Shown in pieces: positions 55,493 to 63,663 of a stretch of DNA of 64,000 bases. The notes below the pieces were generated by a model, which worked only from the letters and a program-made list of their open reading frames with translations, did no database searches and was not told where the DNA came from. Within the stretch, counting starts at the first letter, position 1. Every line of letters begins with the position of its first letter. Origin of the DNA: a bacterium (lineage in GTDB: Bacteria > Hinthialibacterota > Hinthialibacteria > Hinthialibacterales > Hinthialibacteraceae); the NCBI GenBank assembly GCA_016125385.1, contig WGLV01000059.1, positions 1 through 64,000 of the forward strand, written 5' to 3'. Position numbers and translations under genes: made by a program.

Positions 55493-56734
55493 TTACCCCA
55501 GGTTCTCCAACAGTTTGATGTTTCCCGCTGGATTAAGCGCGGGCAGTTCATTCGAAGCCAGCGGCGCCGGTTTCACGTCATCGGCTTTACGCAACTGATC
55601 GGCCAGTTTGTCTATATCGCGCCCCGCCTTGCTCCAGCGGGAAACCGAGCGCAACGGCACGCCCCGGTCGATCGCCATCCGGGCGCGTTTTTCGTCTTCG
55701 CGGATGAAGTACGCCTTCCTCCGATTGATAGCGCGTTGAATGCGATCCTTCGAAAGCGGACATCGCGATGAGTAGCCATTCACCGCGACGGTCAGTTGTT
55801 GCATGTCGAAGCCGATCTCGCCCAGCCAGTTCAGTTTTCGGCTGGCGAGAAAAACGCCGGGCAGATCGGGTTTCACCGTCAGAACCAGGTGGCGCAGATA
55901 CGGCGCGGCCAGCGTGACGATTTCTTCATCGTGGCCCAGATCGATCACCACGTAGGGATACATCTGCTGCAATTCATAAATAAGATGGCAGAGTTCATCG
56001 TTGCTCAATTGCGGCGGATATTGATCGAACGGTTGAAGCAATAAACTCAGTCCGCTGTCGTGGCGAGTGGTAATGCTGTCGATTAACGTCCGGTCGAGCC
56101 GGTCGGCGGTCTCGCTGAGATCCATCAGGGAATAGCTGGGCTGCAAGTCGAAATAGACGCTCATGTCGCCCTGGGCGAAATGAAAATCGACCAGCATCAC
56201 CGGCCCGTGCTTGAGTAGCGAATGAGCGAGGTTGCAGGCCAGCGTAGTGGTTCCGCTTCCGCCGCGCGCGCCCCATACGCCAATCACCCGCCCCTGGTTG
56301 GACGGAGCGCTCTGACGAGACGCCCGGCGTTCGCGCAGGCGGTCGATGGAGGGGATGAAATCCTCGATCTTCAGCGGAAGAGTGAGAAACTCATCCGCGC
56401 CCGCCCGGAAACAATGCAGAATCAGATCGGGGTCGGGCGACGCGCCCAGCATGACCACGTGAATATCAACCGAAAGCGCCTTGATGCTTTTGATGAAATT
56501 TTCCGTGGTGACGTTCTGCTCCTGAACGGTAATGAAGACGAAATCGGGCCGCTCGCGCTCAACCAGCGACGAAGCGAGAAAACGTGACGTGGTTTCACCC
56601 GTGACGTCGACCAGCCGCGACTGAGTCAACGTCTGCACGATCTTGCTCAAGTCGTGATGGTGAGGATCGACCACCACCGCGCTGAGCGCGTTCGACTTTC
56701 CATCCTGCTTTGAGCCGATCCCTGTCAGGTTCAT
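55493..56734 (-). CDS. tadZ: TadZ/CpaE pilus localisation ATPase
   Basis: A roughly 413-residue protein. The N-terminal 130 residues form an atypical receiver-like domain (SAVVVDPHHHDLSKIVQTL), followed by a ParA/MinD-type ATPase with deviant Walker motif GVWGARGGSGTTTLACNLAH (lysine replaced by threonine in the usual GKT). The end (PLRSVSRWSKAGRDIDKLAD) is typical of CpaE. It positions the pilus machine at the cell pole or membrane. ATG 56734 has GGGAG upstream; an in-frame ATG 30 bases earlier does not. Confidence 0.9.
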   Translation of the reverse strand: MNLTGIGSKQDGKSNALSAVVVDPHHHDLSKIVQTLTQSRLVDVTGETTSRFLASSLVERERPDFVFITVQEQNVTTENFIKSIKALSVDIHVVMLGASPDPDLILHCFRAGADEFLTLPLKIEDFIPSIDRLRERRASRQSAPSNQGRVIGVWGARGGSGTTTLACNLAHSLLKHGPVMLVDFHFAQGDMSVYFDLQPSYSLMDLSETADRLDRTLIDSITTRHDSGLSLLLQPFDQYPPQLSNDELCHLIYELQQMYPYVVIDLGHDEEIVTLAAPYLRHLVLTVKPDLPGVFLASRKLNWLGEIGFDMQQLTVAVNGYSSRCPLSKDRIQRAINRRKAYFIREDEKRARMAIDRGVPLRSVSRWSKAGRDIDKLADQLRKADDVKPAPLASNELPALNPAGNIKLLENLG

Positions 56735-56775
56735 GATTCGCTCCCGGGCGCCTTCCATTTCCATCTTCCAACCGT

Positions 56776-58356
56776 TTACCGATGAGGACGCTTGCGGATT
56801 GGCCGTTCACGATCCTCTTCGGCTTTCACGACATTACGTTCCGCCGACCGAATGTCTTCGGAACGTATCGGTTTCGCCAGTTGCGGCAGTTCTGAACTGG
56901 CGATCTCAACCCGTGGGGACGCCGTCATCGAGGGCGATGTCATAGAAACATCGCCCGCACCCGCGTTGGCGTTCTTCGTTCGAGGCGCGGCGGCTTGCGG
57001 AGGCAGTTCACTGCTTTCGATTTCAGGGGAGTTCAGCGCCTTGCGCAGTTGTTGATCGATCGCCTTATATTCATCTTCGGTCATGGCGTCGTATTCGATC
57101 TCGGACGGCATGGGCGCGCCTTCCGCCTGATCGAGCGGAGCGATCAGGTGAGGCGTAACCATGATGAGCAATTCGGTTTCTTTATCTTCCAGCTGCTTCG
57201 CTTTAAACAGACCGCCCAGCAGTGGAATATCGCCCACTCCGGGAATCTTCTGGCGCGTAAGCTGTTTCTGTTTGCTGATCAGGCCCGCCACCGCGAAAGT
57301 CTGACCATCGCCCAGTTTGACGATGGTGTGAGCGCGGCGAGTGACGATGCTCGGAATCACGAAACCCGCCAGTTGCAGGCCGTGCGAAAAATCGAGATCG
57401 CTGACTTCAGAGGTCAGATCGAGCTGAATCTGATCCACATCGGTAACCAGCGGGCTGAAATCGAGTTTTACCCCGAATTCCTTGTATTCGATTGTGATCG
57501 AGTTGTTCGCTCCCGCCTGAACCACCGGGATGGGAAACTCGCCTCCAGCCAGAAAACTCGCCTTCTCGCCGCTGCGGGCGATCAGGTTCGGCTCGGCGAG
57601 AATCTGCAATAATCCCTTCTCCTGCATGGCGCGGACGAAGGCGTCGATGTTGCTGTTAGGAAAACCGAAAAACAACGTAACCGCGTCGCTGATATCAAGG
57701 CCGTCTCCGGTCAAGTTGCCCGACATGAGATTCCCCATCGTCGAACCACCGTACGCCGTATTGTCGAGATAGCGGAAATTGATTCCCTTCTCGTCACGGA
57801 ACGAGCGCGCCACTTCGGCGACCTTCACCTTCAGTAATACCTGGTGATTGCCCGGCGTTTCGAGCAGGTTGAGTACGCTGGGCGCGTAAGCGGCGGCGAT
57901 ATCCATCGCCTTTTCGACGCGGTCGATGCTATGCACCGCGCCGTTCAGCGCCACGCCGTTTTCCGTCGAGAGCACCTCGATCCCGTCGTCCGGCATCAGT
58001 TCATTGATGCGGTTCTGAATCTGCTCCGTATTCCACTCGACGCTCACGTCGATAGGCCGGGTCTTATCGTCTTCCGTCCAGACCAGCAGCGTCGTCTCAC
58101 CCACCTGTTTCGCCGTAACCAGAATCTGTTGAGGATCGATAATCTGCACGTCGGCGATCTCGGGGGCGACGACGGAAACGCGCGTCGCGGGTTCGTTGAG
58201 TTTGATCAACTGGGATTTATTGACGGTCAACTTGAGAGTTTCGTTGTTGGGAAGCAGCTGTTTGATGGTAGGCAGCGCGTACCCCGGTCCACTCAGCGCC
58301 GCGACGATCGCCAGAATCGCGATCAACGCCGGATATCTTCGTTTGCAGTCGCCCAT
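56776..58356 (-). CDS. cpaC: RcpA/CpaC outer-membrane secretin
   Basis: A 526-residue pilus secretin: signal peptide (about 8-28), pilus N-domain with KSQLIKLNEPATRVSVVAPE, a BON-like part with NGVALNGAVHSIDRVEKAMD, and the secretin core (LAEPNLIARSGEKASFLAGG, FAVAGLISKQKQLTRQKIPG, GDIPLLGGLFK). The tail after 420 is a charged, disordered extension with two Glu-Leu-Pro repeats, longer than needed for the pore. It makes the outer-membrane channel for the Flp pilus. GAGG precedes the ATG. Confidence 0.95.
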   Translation of the reverse strand: MGDCKRRYPALIAILAIVAALSGPGYALPTIKQLLPNNETLKLTVNKSQLIKLNEPATRVSVVAPEIADVQIIDPQQILVTAKQVGETTLLVWTEDDKTRPIDVSVEWNTEQIQNRINELMPDDGIEVLSTENGVALNGAVHSIDRVEKAMDIAAAYAPSVLNLLETPGNHQVLLKVKVAEVARSFRDEKGINFRYLDNTAYGGSTMGNLMSGNLTGDGLDISDAVTLFFGFPNSNIDAFVRAMQEKGLLQILAEPNLIARSGEKASFLAGGEFPIPVVQAGANNSITIEYKEFGVKLDFSPLVTDVDQIQLDLTSEVSDLDFSHGLQLAGFVIPSIVTRRAHTIVKLGDGQTFAVAGLISKQKQLTRQKIPGVGDIPLLGGLFKAKQLEDKETELLIMVTPHLIAPLDQAEGAPMPSEIEYDAMTEDEYKAIDQQLRKALNSPEIESSELPPQAAAPRTKNANAGAGDVSMTSPSMTASPRVEIASSELPQLAKPIRSEDIRSAERNVVKAEEDRERPIRKRPHR

Positions 58357-58464
58357 GTCTAACCTCGCTCATGCCCTGGATTCGAACAACGCGTTTCATG
58401 TCATTCGATCGTCTCGCTAGCGCATGAAAATTTTTTGTCTCAACCACGCAACACATAAAATCAA

Positions 58465-59301
58465 TCAGAACGCGACTTCGGAACGCTCCGCGCCGCGATA
58501 CACTTCAACCACGCGAACCGGACGCTTCGGAGCCTCTTCTTTGGGCTCCTCAATCACCTGAACCGGTTCGGGCAGACGTTCTTCTTTTTTGGTTTGAGGA
58601 ATCAGGCTGGTCAGCGAGACGCCTTCGGTGGTCTGCTGATCGCGGTCGTTTATACCGCGCAATACCAGCCGGATCACGCCGGCGTTCGCCGCCAGCGTCA
58701 ACCGCTCCGCCTGATCGAGCGTAACCAGTACGGTTACGGTCGGCGTCAATTGGGGTTTGCTCTCATCGTCTTCCAGTTCCTGCCCGGTGGCGATGACTTC
58801 CACGTTTTGCAGAATCGTTTTGGTTATGGTCTCGCGGGTTTCCGCCTCGACGTCAACAGTGGTCAAAATGTCAACACGGTGCCCAGGCCGGACGAATCCC
58901 GCCACGCTGACCGCGTCATCAACTCGAAGCGTAATGGCGCGATACCCTTCAGGAATCAGGGTGGGCAGTCCACCCGCCGCGCCCGGCGCGGTCAAGCGGT
59001 CACTGACGATCGCCTCACCAGGAAAAATAGAGGAACGGGCGTAGCGCCCGGTCACATCATCCATCGTTGAAAACATGCCCGGATTCAGCGACTCCGCCGG
59101 CATATCCACGGTTTTCACCTGTTCGGCGCGGACCTCGGTTCCGGCGGGGATCTTCTCCACCGCCACCACCACGCTTGACATCTGGGGGCCTTCGACCGCG
59201 ACGGTCTGTTGTTGTTTGATGTATTTCATCACCGTCGCGCTGGCCAGCAGGCCCGATAAAATCGCGACGATCAGAACGATGAATGCGCCGGCTTTCGACA
59301 T
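58465..59301 (-). CDS. cpaB: RcpC/CpaB pilus assembly protein
   Basis: A 278-residue protein with an N-terminal helix (about 6-27), a SAF domain (VVVAVEKIPAGTEVRAEQVK, IFPGEAIVSDRL) and the CpaB core ITLRVDDAVSVAGFVRPGHR followed by VDILTTV. The C-terminal 50 residues are Lys/Glu/Pro-rich and ordered poorly. It is a periplasmic partner of the secretin. GGGAG lies upstream of the ATG. The gap to the secretin gene is 108 bases, with no terminator seen. Confidence 0.93.
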   Translation of the reverse strand: MSKAGAFIVLIVAILSGLLASATVMKYIKQQQTVAVEGPQMSSVVVAVEKIPAGTEVRAEQVKTVDMPAESLNPGMFSTMDDVTGRYARSSIFPGEAIVSDRLTAPGAAGGLPTLIPEGYRAITLRVDDAVSVAGFVRPGHRVDILTTVDVEAETRETITKTILQNVEVIATGQELEDDESKPQLTPTVTVLVTLDQAERLTLAANAGVIRLVLRGINDRDQQTTEGVSLTSLIPQTKKEERLPEPVQVIEEPKEEAPKRPVRVVEVYRGAERSEVAF

Positions 59302-59343
59302 GATCGTCTCCCTTGGGTCCGGTTTCGTCCGCTCAAACGCAAA

Positions 59344-59769
59344 TCAGACGAAACCTTCTTTTCTCATCACCACTTCGCCTTGAATCTGCCGTCCCGCCAG
59401 ACCGGGCACGATGCCGCCAACCCAGGCGATCGACTCATAAGTAACCCGAACTCGTACGGTGATGGGGTCGTTTCGATTCGCCGACGACACGTCGGCGGGT
59501 GATATTTCAATGACTTCCGACGAGATTCCCGCTCCAGTCAGCACTTCGGCGATTTTCGCGTTGACCTGCCCCGTACTGGCTCCGGGCAACACCGCGACTC
59601 TCGCCCCTTCGCGCGCCGCGGTGTTCAATAGATGCTGAACGCTCATCACGCGGCCGAACTCGACAATGCCAAATAACAAAAGAAGGATGATGGGCGCAAC
59701 GACCGCGAATTCGACCGTCGCGCTTCCTGTCTCGCGATTCCATAAAGAGGCGAGCGCGGGTTTAATCAT
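59344..59769 (-). CDS. tadE: TadE-like minor pseudopilin
   Basis: A 141-residue protein with the TadE signature: ETGSATVEFAVVAPIILLLL, then FGRVMSVQHLLNTAAREGAR. The conserved Glu at +5 relative to the processing site fits cleavage by the prepilin peptidase encoded just upstream. I chose ATG 59769, preceded by GGGAG; a longer frame to 59991 has an out-of-character Arg-rich extension that lies inside the peptidase gene. It overlaps the peptidase stop by 4 bases. Confidence 0.9.
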   Translation of the reverse strand: MIKPALASLWNRETGSATVEFAVVAPIILLLLFGIVEFGRVMSVQHLLNTAAREGARVAVLPGASTGQVNAKIAEVLTGAGISSEVIEISPADVSSANRNDPITVRVRVTYESIAWVGGIVPGLAGRQIQGEVVMRKEGFV

Positions 59770-60287
59770 CCCAAGAGGCTCCCGATCAGAAAGTAAGCGT
59801 AAAACCCGAATGCGATGGGTACCCCGTAAGGCAACAGAATTCGCTCCGGCGCGTTTTCGACGCCGTCCTGCATGGGCCGCAGCGTCATCAGATTGACGCC
59901 AGCCGCCTGAGCCACGGCGGCGCGCTCGCGCCACTGGCCGCTGCGGTAGATGGAATACGCGCCCATCGCCCCGCCGATCATCGCGATCCACACGAAGCCT
60001 TGCAGCGTAGCGGTGGCTCCGATCCAGGCGCCGGTCGCCGCCATCAGTTTGACGTCGCCCGCGCCCATACCGCCCAGCGCGTATAAAACGATCAGCGTCG
60101 CCAGCCCCGCGAAGGCGCCCAGCAGGCTGAATCCCAATCCCGCCACGCCGCCGGTCATCACGTGAAACGCCAGGCCGCAGAGCAGCGCGGAATAGGTCAG
60201 CCAGTTCGGTACGCGGTGTTCTTTCCAGTCGATATACGCCGCGACGGTCAACAGTATGATCGCGGCCGTGGTTTCAAGATTCATCAT
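59766..60287 (-). CDS. cpaA: prepilin peptidase (TadV/CpaA type)
   Basis: A 173-residue, polytopic aspartic peptidase of the short type without a methylase domain. Catalytic aspartates are Asp20 in AAYIDWKEHRVPN and Asp78 in the GxGD motif GGMGAGDVKLM. It cleaves the leaders of Flp and TadE/TadG. GGGAG lies 5 bases upstream of ATG 60287; a second ATG follows immediately. It is separated from flp by about 215 bases that contain a nested hairpin. Confidence 0.93.
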   Translation of the reverse strand: MMNLETTAAIILLTVAAYIDWKEHRVPNWLTYSALLCGLAFHVMTGGVAGLGFSLLGAFAGLATLIVLYALGGMGAGDVKLMAATGAWIGATATLQGFVWIAMIGGAMGAYSIYRSGQWRERAAVAQAAGVNLMTLRPMQDGVENAPERILLPYGVPIAFGFYAYFLIGSLLG

Positions 60288-60354
60288 GTCAACTCCCGTT
60301 TGCATCGCCCGTGATTTACGCTCTACGCGTTATGACGTCCTGAGAGAATTGGGC

Positions 60355-60489
60355 TGGAAGGAAGGAGGCCGGCGGTTTCGGCTTAATCAAAGCCGTGATC
60401 TCCAGCGCGTCCTTCCTTCCACCAAAAACATCAATCCACACATTCCCGGGGAGGAATTTTTGATTCGCGGCCAATCAAACGCCTGGCCG
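60355..60489. promoter_or_regulatory. nested hairpins between flp and cpaA
   Basis: Downstream of flp, the leftward transcript meets a 6-base hairpin (CGGCCA/TGGCCG, 60468-60473 with 60484-60489). It then meets a large structure: a perfect 12-base outer stem TGGAAGGAAGGA / TCCTTCCTTCCA (60355-60366 with 60410-60421) enclosing an inner hairpin CGGCTT/AAGCCG (60379-60395). There is no T-tract. The place, between the major pilin gene and the assembly genes, suits an attenuator or an mRNA-stabilising structure that keeps pilin mRNA in excess. Confidence 0.45.
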
Positions 60490-60502
60490 ATCGAAATCAA
60501 AC

Positions 60503-60691
60503 TCAGCTGGTGGGCAGACCGGTGATGGTGCCGGCGGTGCCGTTGAACCAACCCTGAAGCGCGCCGCTGAACGCGGTAATCGCCGCGATGCAGCTGATGA
60601 TGATCAGAGCCACCACCACCGCGTACTCCACAGCCGTCGGACCATCTTCACTCGTAACGAAATGTTTGAAAGACTGGTAGAACTTGTTCAT
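60503..60691 (-). CDS. flp: Flp/Fap-type major pilin
   Basis: A 62-residue prepilin: short leader (MNKFYQSFKHFVTSEDG), then the processing site and hydrophobic helix GPTAVEYAVVVALIIISCIA with Glu at +5 of the mature protein and the Tyr typical of Flp pilins. Cleavage after Gly17 leaves Pro at +1, a form I associate with planctomycete-type Flp proteins. It is the first gene of the Tad locus, with GGGAG before the ATG. Confidence 0.95.
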   Translation of the reverse strand: MNKFYQSFKHFVTSEDGPTAVEYAVVVALIIISCIAAITAFSGALQGWFNGTAGTITGLPTS

Positions 60692-61113
60692 GGTACTGCT
60701 CCCTTCTCTTTACAGGCTGGTTAAATTCCTTACATAAACAAGTAAGGATAATGGATAAAAAAATTGGGGTGCTCCAGGAATCCGCAAAGAATTGATTCCC
60801 AATGAATTAGATGGGGATTATTTCTTATTCGCCTTATCAACCCTGGCAAAGAGAGACCTCGAAAGGTCAACGCATTCATTAAAACAATTTCACAAATCAT
60901 CAATCAACATTACAAAAGCAAGTAAAACACAATCGAATGCTTTCGTCAATACGTTTTTTCATTCCAGGTCATTTTTTCTTCAGAAATACTATAAAAATTT
61001 GTTACATATCATCCTTTCTCATATTGAGCCTGAATCGTAACTGAAGGCCAGCCAACAGGTTGAATCAAGACATCCAGATGAAGCCCGAAATCCAAATGCG
61101 GAACTGAATCCAC
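60692..61113. other. gene-free upstream region of the Tad locus
   Basis: This 420-base AT-rich stretch holds the presumed flp promoter region and an inverted repeat at 60728-60747, then nothing recognisable up to the terminator of the repeat-protein gene. A small frame at 60792-61040 has neither a ribosome-binding site nor a credible sequence. Confidence 0.5.
60728..60747. promoter_or_regulatory. inverted repeat in the flp leader
   Basis: CCTTAC and GTAAGG form a perfect 6-base dyad with an 8-base spacer, 37 bases upstream of the flp ATG. It may be an operator or a 5' leader hairpin affecting pilin expression. Confidence 0.3.
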
Positions 61114-61142
61114 AAAAAAAGGGCGTCCATCTCTGGACGCCC
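61114..61142 (-). terminator. intrinsic terminator of the emfourin-like repeat protein gene
   Basis: A 9-base stem, GGGCGTCCA / TGGACGCCC, with loop TCTC on the plus strand; read leftward it is followed by seven T (plus-strand A-run 61114-61120). Confidence 0.88.
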
Positions 61143-61198
61143 ATGAAAAAAACGGTAAGCAGCAATGCTTTTGAATTCGTGATCCTGTTGAAAACCGC

Positions 61199-63469
61199 TT
61201 AATAGGCCCGCCAATCGGAGACCGCCGTCACCGCGTCGCGTGTTTTCAGATCGACCTGGCCATCCACGATGGAGTTCAGTAAGTCGATCAAAGCCTGCAC
61301 GTCATCCGGAGCATCGGCGCCCTGCTCGACGCGGACGGTTTCGCTTCGTGACAGCGACACTGTGAACATGTATCCATCCGGATAGGGCTGTTCGTTCCGG
61401 TATTCCGTGCTCAGTCCAGAGAAATCGATCGCGTTGACGAGTTCATTGATGCGATCCAGAAGGGCGTCCGGCGCCACGCCGTTGCCCTTGGCGTCGATTA
61501 CGCCTTCACTCCAGTAATTGGCGTTTCCAGACCGATCGAGCGTAAGGTGGACGATGGAACCGGAGTATCCACCTTGGCGGTCAAACGTGATCCCGCTGAA
61601 TCCCGGCTCGGCTTCGCCGGATATCAGTGCGATACGCCCATCCACAATCTGCTCGAGCAGATCGATCAACCCGCCCAGCGCCTTGGGAACCTCGGCGCCC
61701 TGCTCGGCCATTACGGTTTCACTGCGTGACAACGAAATGGTGTAGGTATAGCCGTCCGCGATGGGTGGGTCGCTTTTGTATGACGGTTCCAGTTCGTCAA
61801 AGTTGATTTCATTCAGCAGGTCCAATACCTGGATCAGCGTCTCTTTGGGGACGATGCCGCTCTCGTCGCTATCGATCGCACCGTTGCCGGTAATTCTAGC
61901 CGAGCCGTCATCGTTCAGCGTTAACTGACGAGTCCAGCCGGCGAAACCGCCGCTACGGATAAAGGTGATCGTGCGATAGGTCTCTGGATCGGGGTTCGGC
62001 TCGGGTTCGATCAATGCGATACGCCCGTCCGCGATTTGCTCGAGAACGCCGATTAATCCACCCAGCGCTTTGGGAACCTCGGCGCCCTGCTCGACCATCA
62101 CGGTTTCGCTGCGTGACAACGAGACGGTATAGTGATAGCCGTCCGCGACAGGCGGATCGGTTTTGTACGACGGTTCCAGCTCGTCAAAGTTGATTTCGTT
62201 CAGCAGGTCCAATACCTGAACCAGCGTCTCTTTGGGGATGATGCCGCTCACATCGCTGTCCATCGCGCCGCGAACCGTGATCCGCGCCGAACCGTCATCA
62301 TTCAGCGTCAACTGATGGGTCCAGCCAATCAGACCACCGCTGCGAACAAACGTAATCGAGCGATGCGCCACGGGATCGACGCTATCTCCAACGGCGACGT
62401 AACCTTCATAAAACGGGACGCCATTGACGCTTCCCCGGATGGGATGCCGTCCTTCGGGAAGCGCCGCCTCGCCGATTTCAGCGGTAAACGGCGTTAATAC
62501 GTCCAGCACGGGGCCTTCCGTTTTTTTCACCGTCATCGAAACGATCAGTTGGGCGGGAATCGACTTGGTCATCGCCAGACTGCTTTCGGTGATTTCATAT
62601 CCCGTCGTGGGGAAGACGCCCTTTACGAAAACCTTGAAAGTCTCGCCCGGCGCTGGGTTGGCCGGTTCGGTATAGAGTTTCATGTCAAACGCAACCGGGT
62701 CCGGCTTGGGTTCTTCTTTCCCCGCGACGTAAACGACTTCTTTCGCGAAGGGCGCGCCGTTAATCAATCCCCATACCAGGTGCTCGCCCTCGCTCAGTCT
62801 CGCCTTTCCCGCAATGACGCGGAACGGAGTAATGACCTCGGCGTGTGGCTCGGTAGGCTCCGTTACCATCAGCGATACCGCCAATTGCTCGGGAATCGAT
62901 TCCATGACTTCGAGTCTGGCGCTATCGATCGTCCAACCCGCCGAGGGGAACTCACCCACCACGTAAAACGTCACTTCGTCTTCCACCGTGGGCCGCGCCG
63001 GATCAATCACCAGCTTGGCGGGAACTGGACTGGGATCGGGCAAAATCGGCTTATCCGCGCCGACCTCGAACTTGGTGTACGCGAGTTGAAGCCCATTGAC
63101 CTTGAGGATCACGGCGTAGTAGCCCTTTTCCAGCGTACCCAGCGGATAAGCGCTTTTGGTTTCGGTTAACACATCGGCGCCGGCTTCGCTGGTCTGTTTC
63201 ATTTCATAATTGAGGGTGATTTCCGCCCCGCCTTGATCCATCTTTACAATGTCGGGCGCCTGCGGCGGGATGAGCGAATAAGCGGCGTTCGGCAGCAGAC
63301 CATATACGATGGCGCTGACCTCATCGCCCGGCTGAGGCGACTCGGGCACGACGTGAACCTCGGCCCGGTAAAATGGCGCCTGGGTCAGGTCTCCGTCACC
63401 TGCGTACGCAAACTGAAACAACAAAGCAGCGGCGATCGCAATCATTAAAATAATCCAGCGCACTACCAT
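61199..63469 (-). CDS. secreted repeat protein with three emfourin-like domains
   Basis: A roughly 756-residue secreted protein with signal peptide MVVRWIILMIAIAAALLFQF. The N-terminal half has three beta-sandwich-like repeats of about 105 residues (patterns ARPTVEDEVTFYVVGEFP and ANPAPGETFKVFVKGVFP). The C-terminal half has three repeats of about 128 residues of the form ITFIRSGGFAGWTRQLTLND ... LDLLNEINFDELE ... YTYTISLSRSETV ... GGLIDLLEQI. These resemble emfourin, the small inhibitor of M4 metalloproteases, in the RSGGFAG start and the closing LIxLLxxI helix. Two copies are nearly identical, so the array grew recently. AAGGAGAG precedes ATG 63469; a longer frame from 63538 lacks this. Inhibitor function is inference. 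Confidence 0.75.
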   Translation of the reverse strand: MVVRWIILMIAIAAALLFQFAYAGDGDLTQAPFYRAEVHVVPESPQPGDEVSAIVYGLLPNAAYSLIPPQAPDIVKMDQGGAEITLNYEMKQTSEAGADVLTETKSAYPLGTLEKGYYAVILKVNGLQLAYTKFEVGADKPILPDPSPVPAKLVIDPARPTVEDEVTFYVVGEFPSAGWTIDSARLEVMESIPEQLAVSLMVTEPTEPHAEVITPFRVIAGKARLSEGEHLVWGLINGAPFAKEVVYVAGKEEPKPDPVAFDMKLYTEPANPAPGETFKVFVKGVFPTTGYEITESSLAMTKSIPAQLIVSMTVKKTEGPVLDVLTPFTAEIGEAALPEGRHPIRGSVNGVPFYEGYVAVGDSVDPVAHRSITFVRSGGLIGWTHQLTLNDDGSARITVRGAMDSDVSGIIPKETLVQVLDLLNEINFDELEPSYKTDPPVADGYHYTVSLSRSETVMVEQGAEVPKALGGLIGVLEQIADGRIALIEPEPNPDPETYRTITFIRSGGFAGWTRQLTLNDDGSARITGNGAIDSDESGIVPKETLIQVLDLLNEINFDELEPSYKSDPPIADGYTYTISLSRSETVMAEQGAEVPKALGGLIDLLEQIVDGRIALISGEAEPGFSGITFDRQGGYSGSIVHLTLDRSGNANYWSEGVIDAKGNGVAPDALLDRINELVNAIDFSGLSTEYRNEQPYPDGYMFTVSLSRSETVRVEQGADAPDDVQALIDLLNSIVDGQVDLKTRDAVTAVSDWRAY

Positions 63470-63606
63470 TGAAACTCTCCTTCGATCGTTCAAAAAAATA
63501 ACGTGCTTCTTTGGGTATATATCCCGCCGCCGGGCCAATCTTTCAGGATTGTTGAAAATTTCCCCTCATTCCCGTCACATCAGCAGCCAATTGAAGCCCC
63601 ATACAC

Positions 63607-63638
63607 AAAAAAAGGCCCGGAGCCGTAGCCCCGGGCCT
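63607..63638 (-). terminator. intrinsic terminator of the truncated right-edge gene
   Basis: Stem AGGCCCGG / CCGGGCCT with an inner GGCTACGGCT-type loop, followed leftward by seven T (A-run 63607-63613 on the plus strand). It lies 26 bases past the stop of the gene at 63664. Confidence 0.87.
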
Positions 63639-63663
63639 CTCGATCTCTTGGAAGAAACCGAAC

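Noticed and set aside
59770-59991. The 74-residue Arg-rich N-terminal extension of the TadE frame
   Set aside because: It lies inside the prepilin peptidase gene in another frame; the ATG at 59769 has a ribosome-binding site and gives the standard TadE start.
60741-60800. A sigma54 promoter upstream of flp (TGGAGCACCCC on the minus strand)
   Set aside because: The GC doublet expected at -12 is TT here, so the essential element is missing.
60792-61040. An 82-residue frame on the plus strand upstream of the Tad locus
   Set aside because: AT-rich, no ribosome-binding site, no family and no hydrophobic or domain pattern.
61600-62365. The near-identical repeats in the secreted protein gene as a mobile element or CRISPR-like array
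   Set aside because: The repeats are in frame, about 384 bases each, and encode a protein domain; they are an internal domain duplication.
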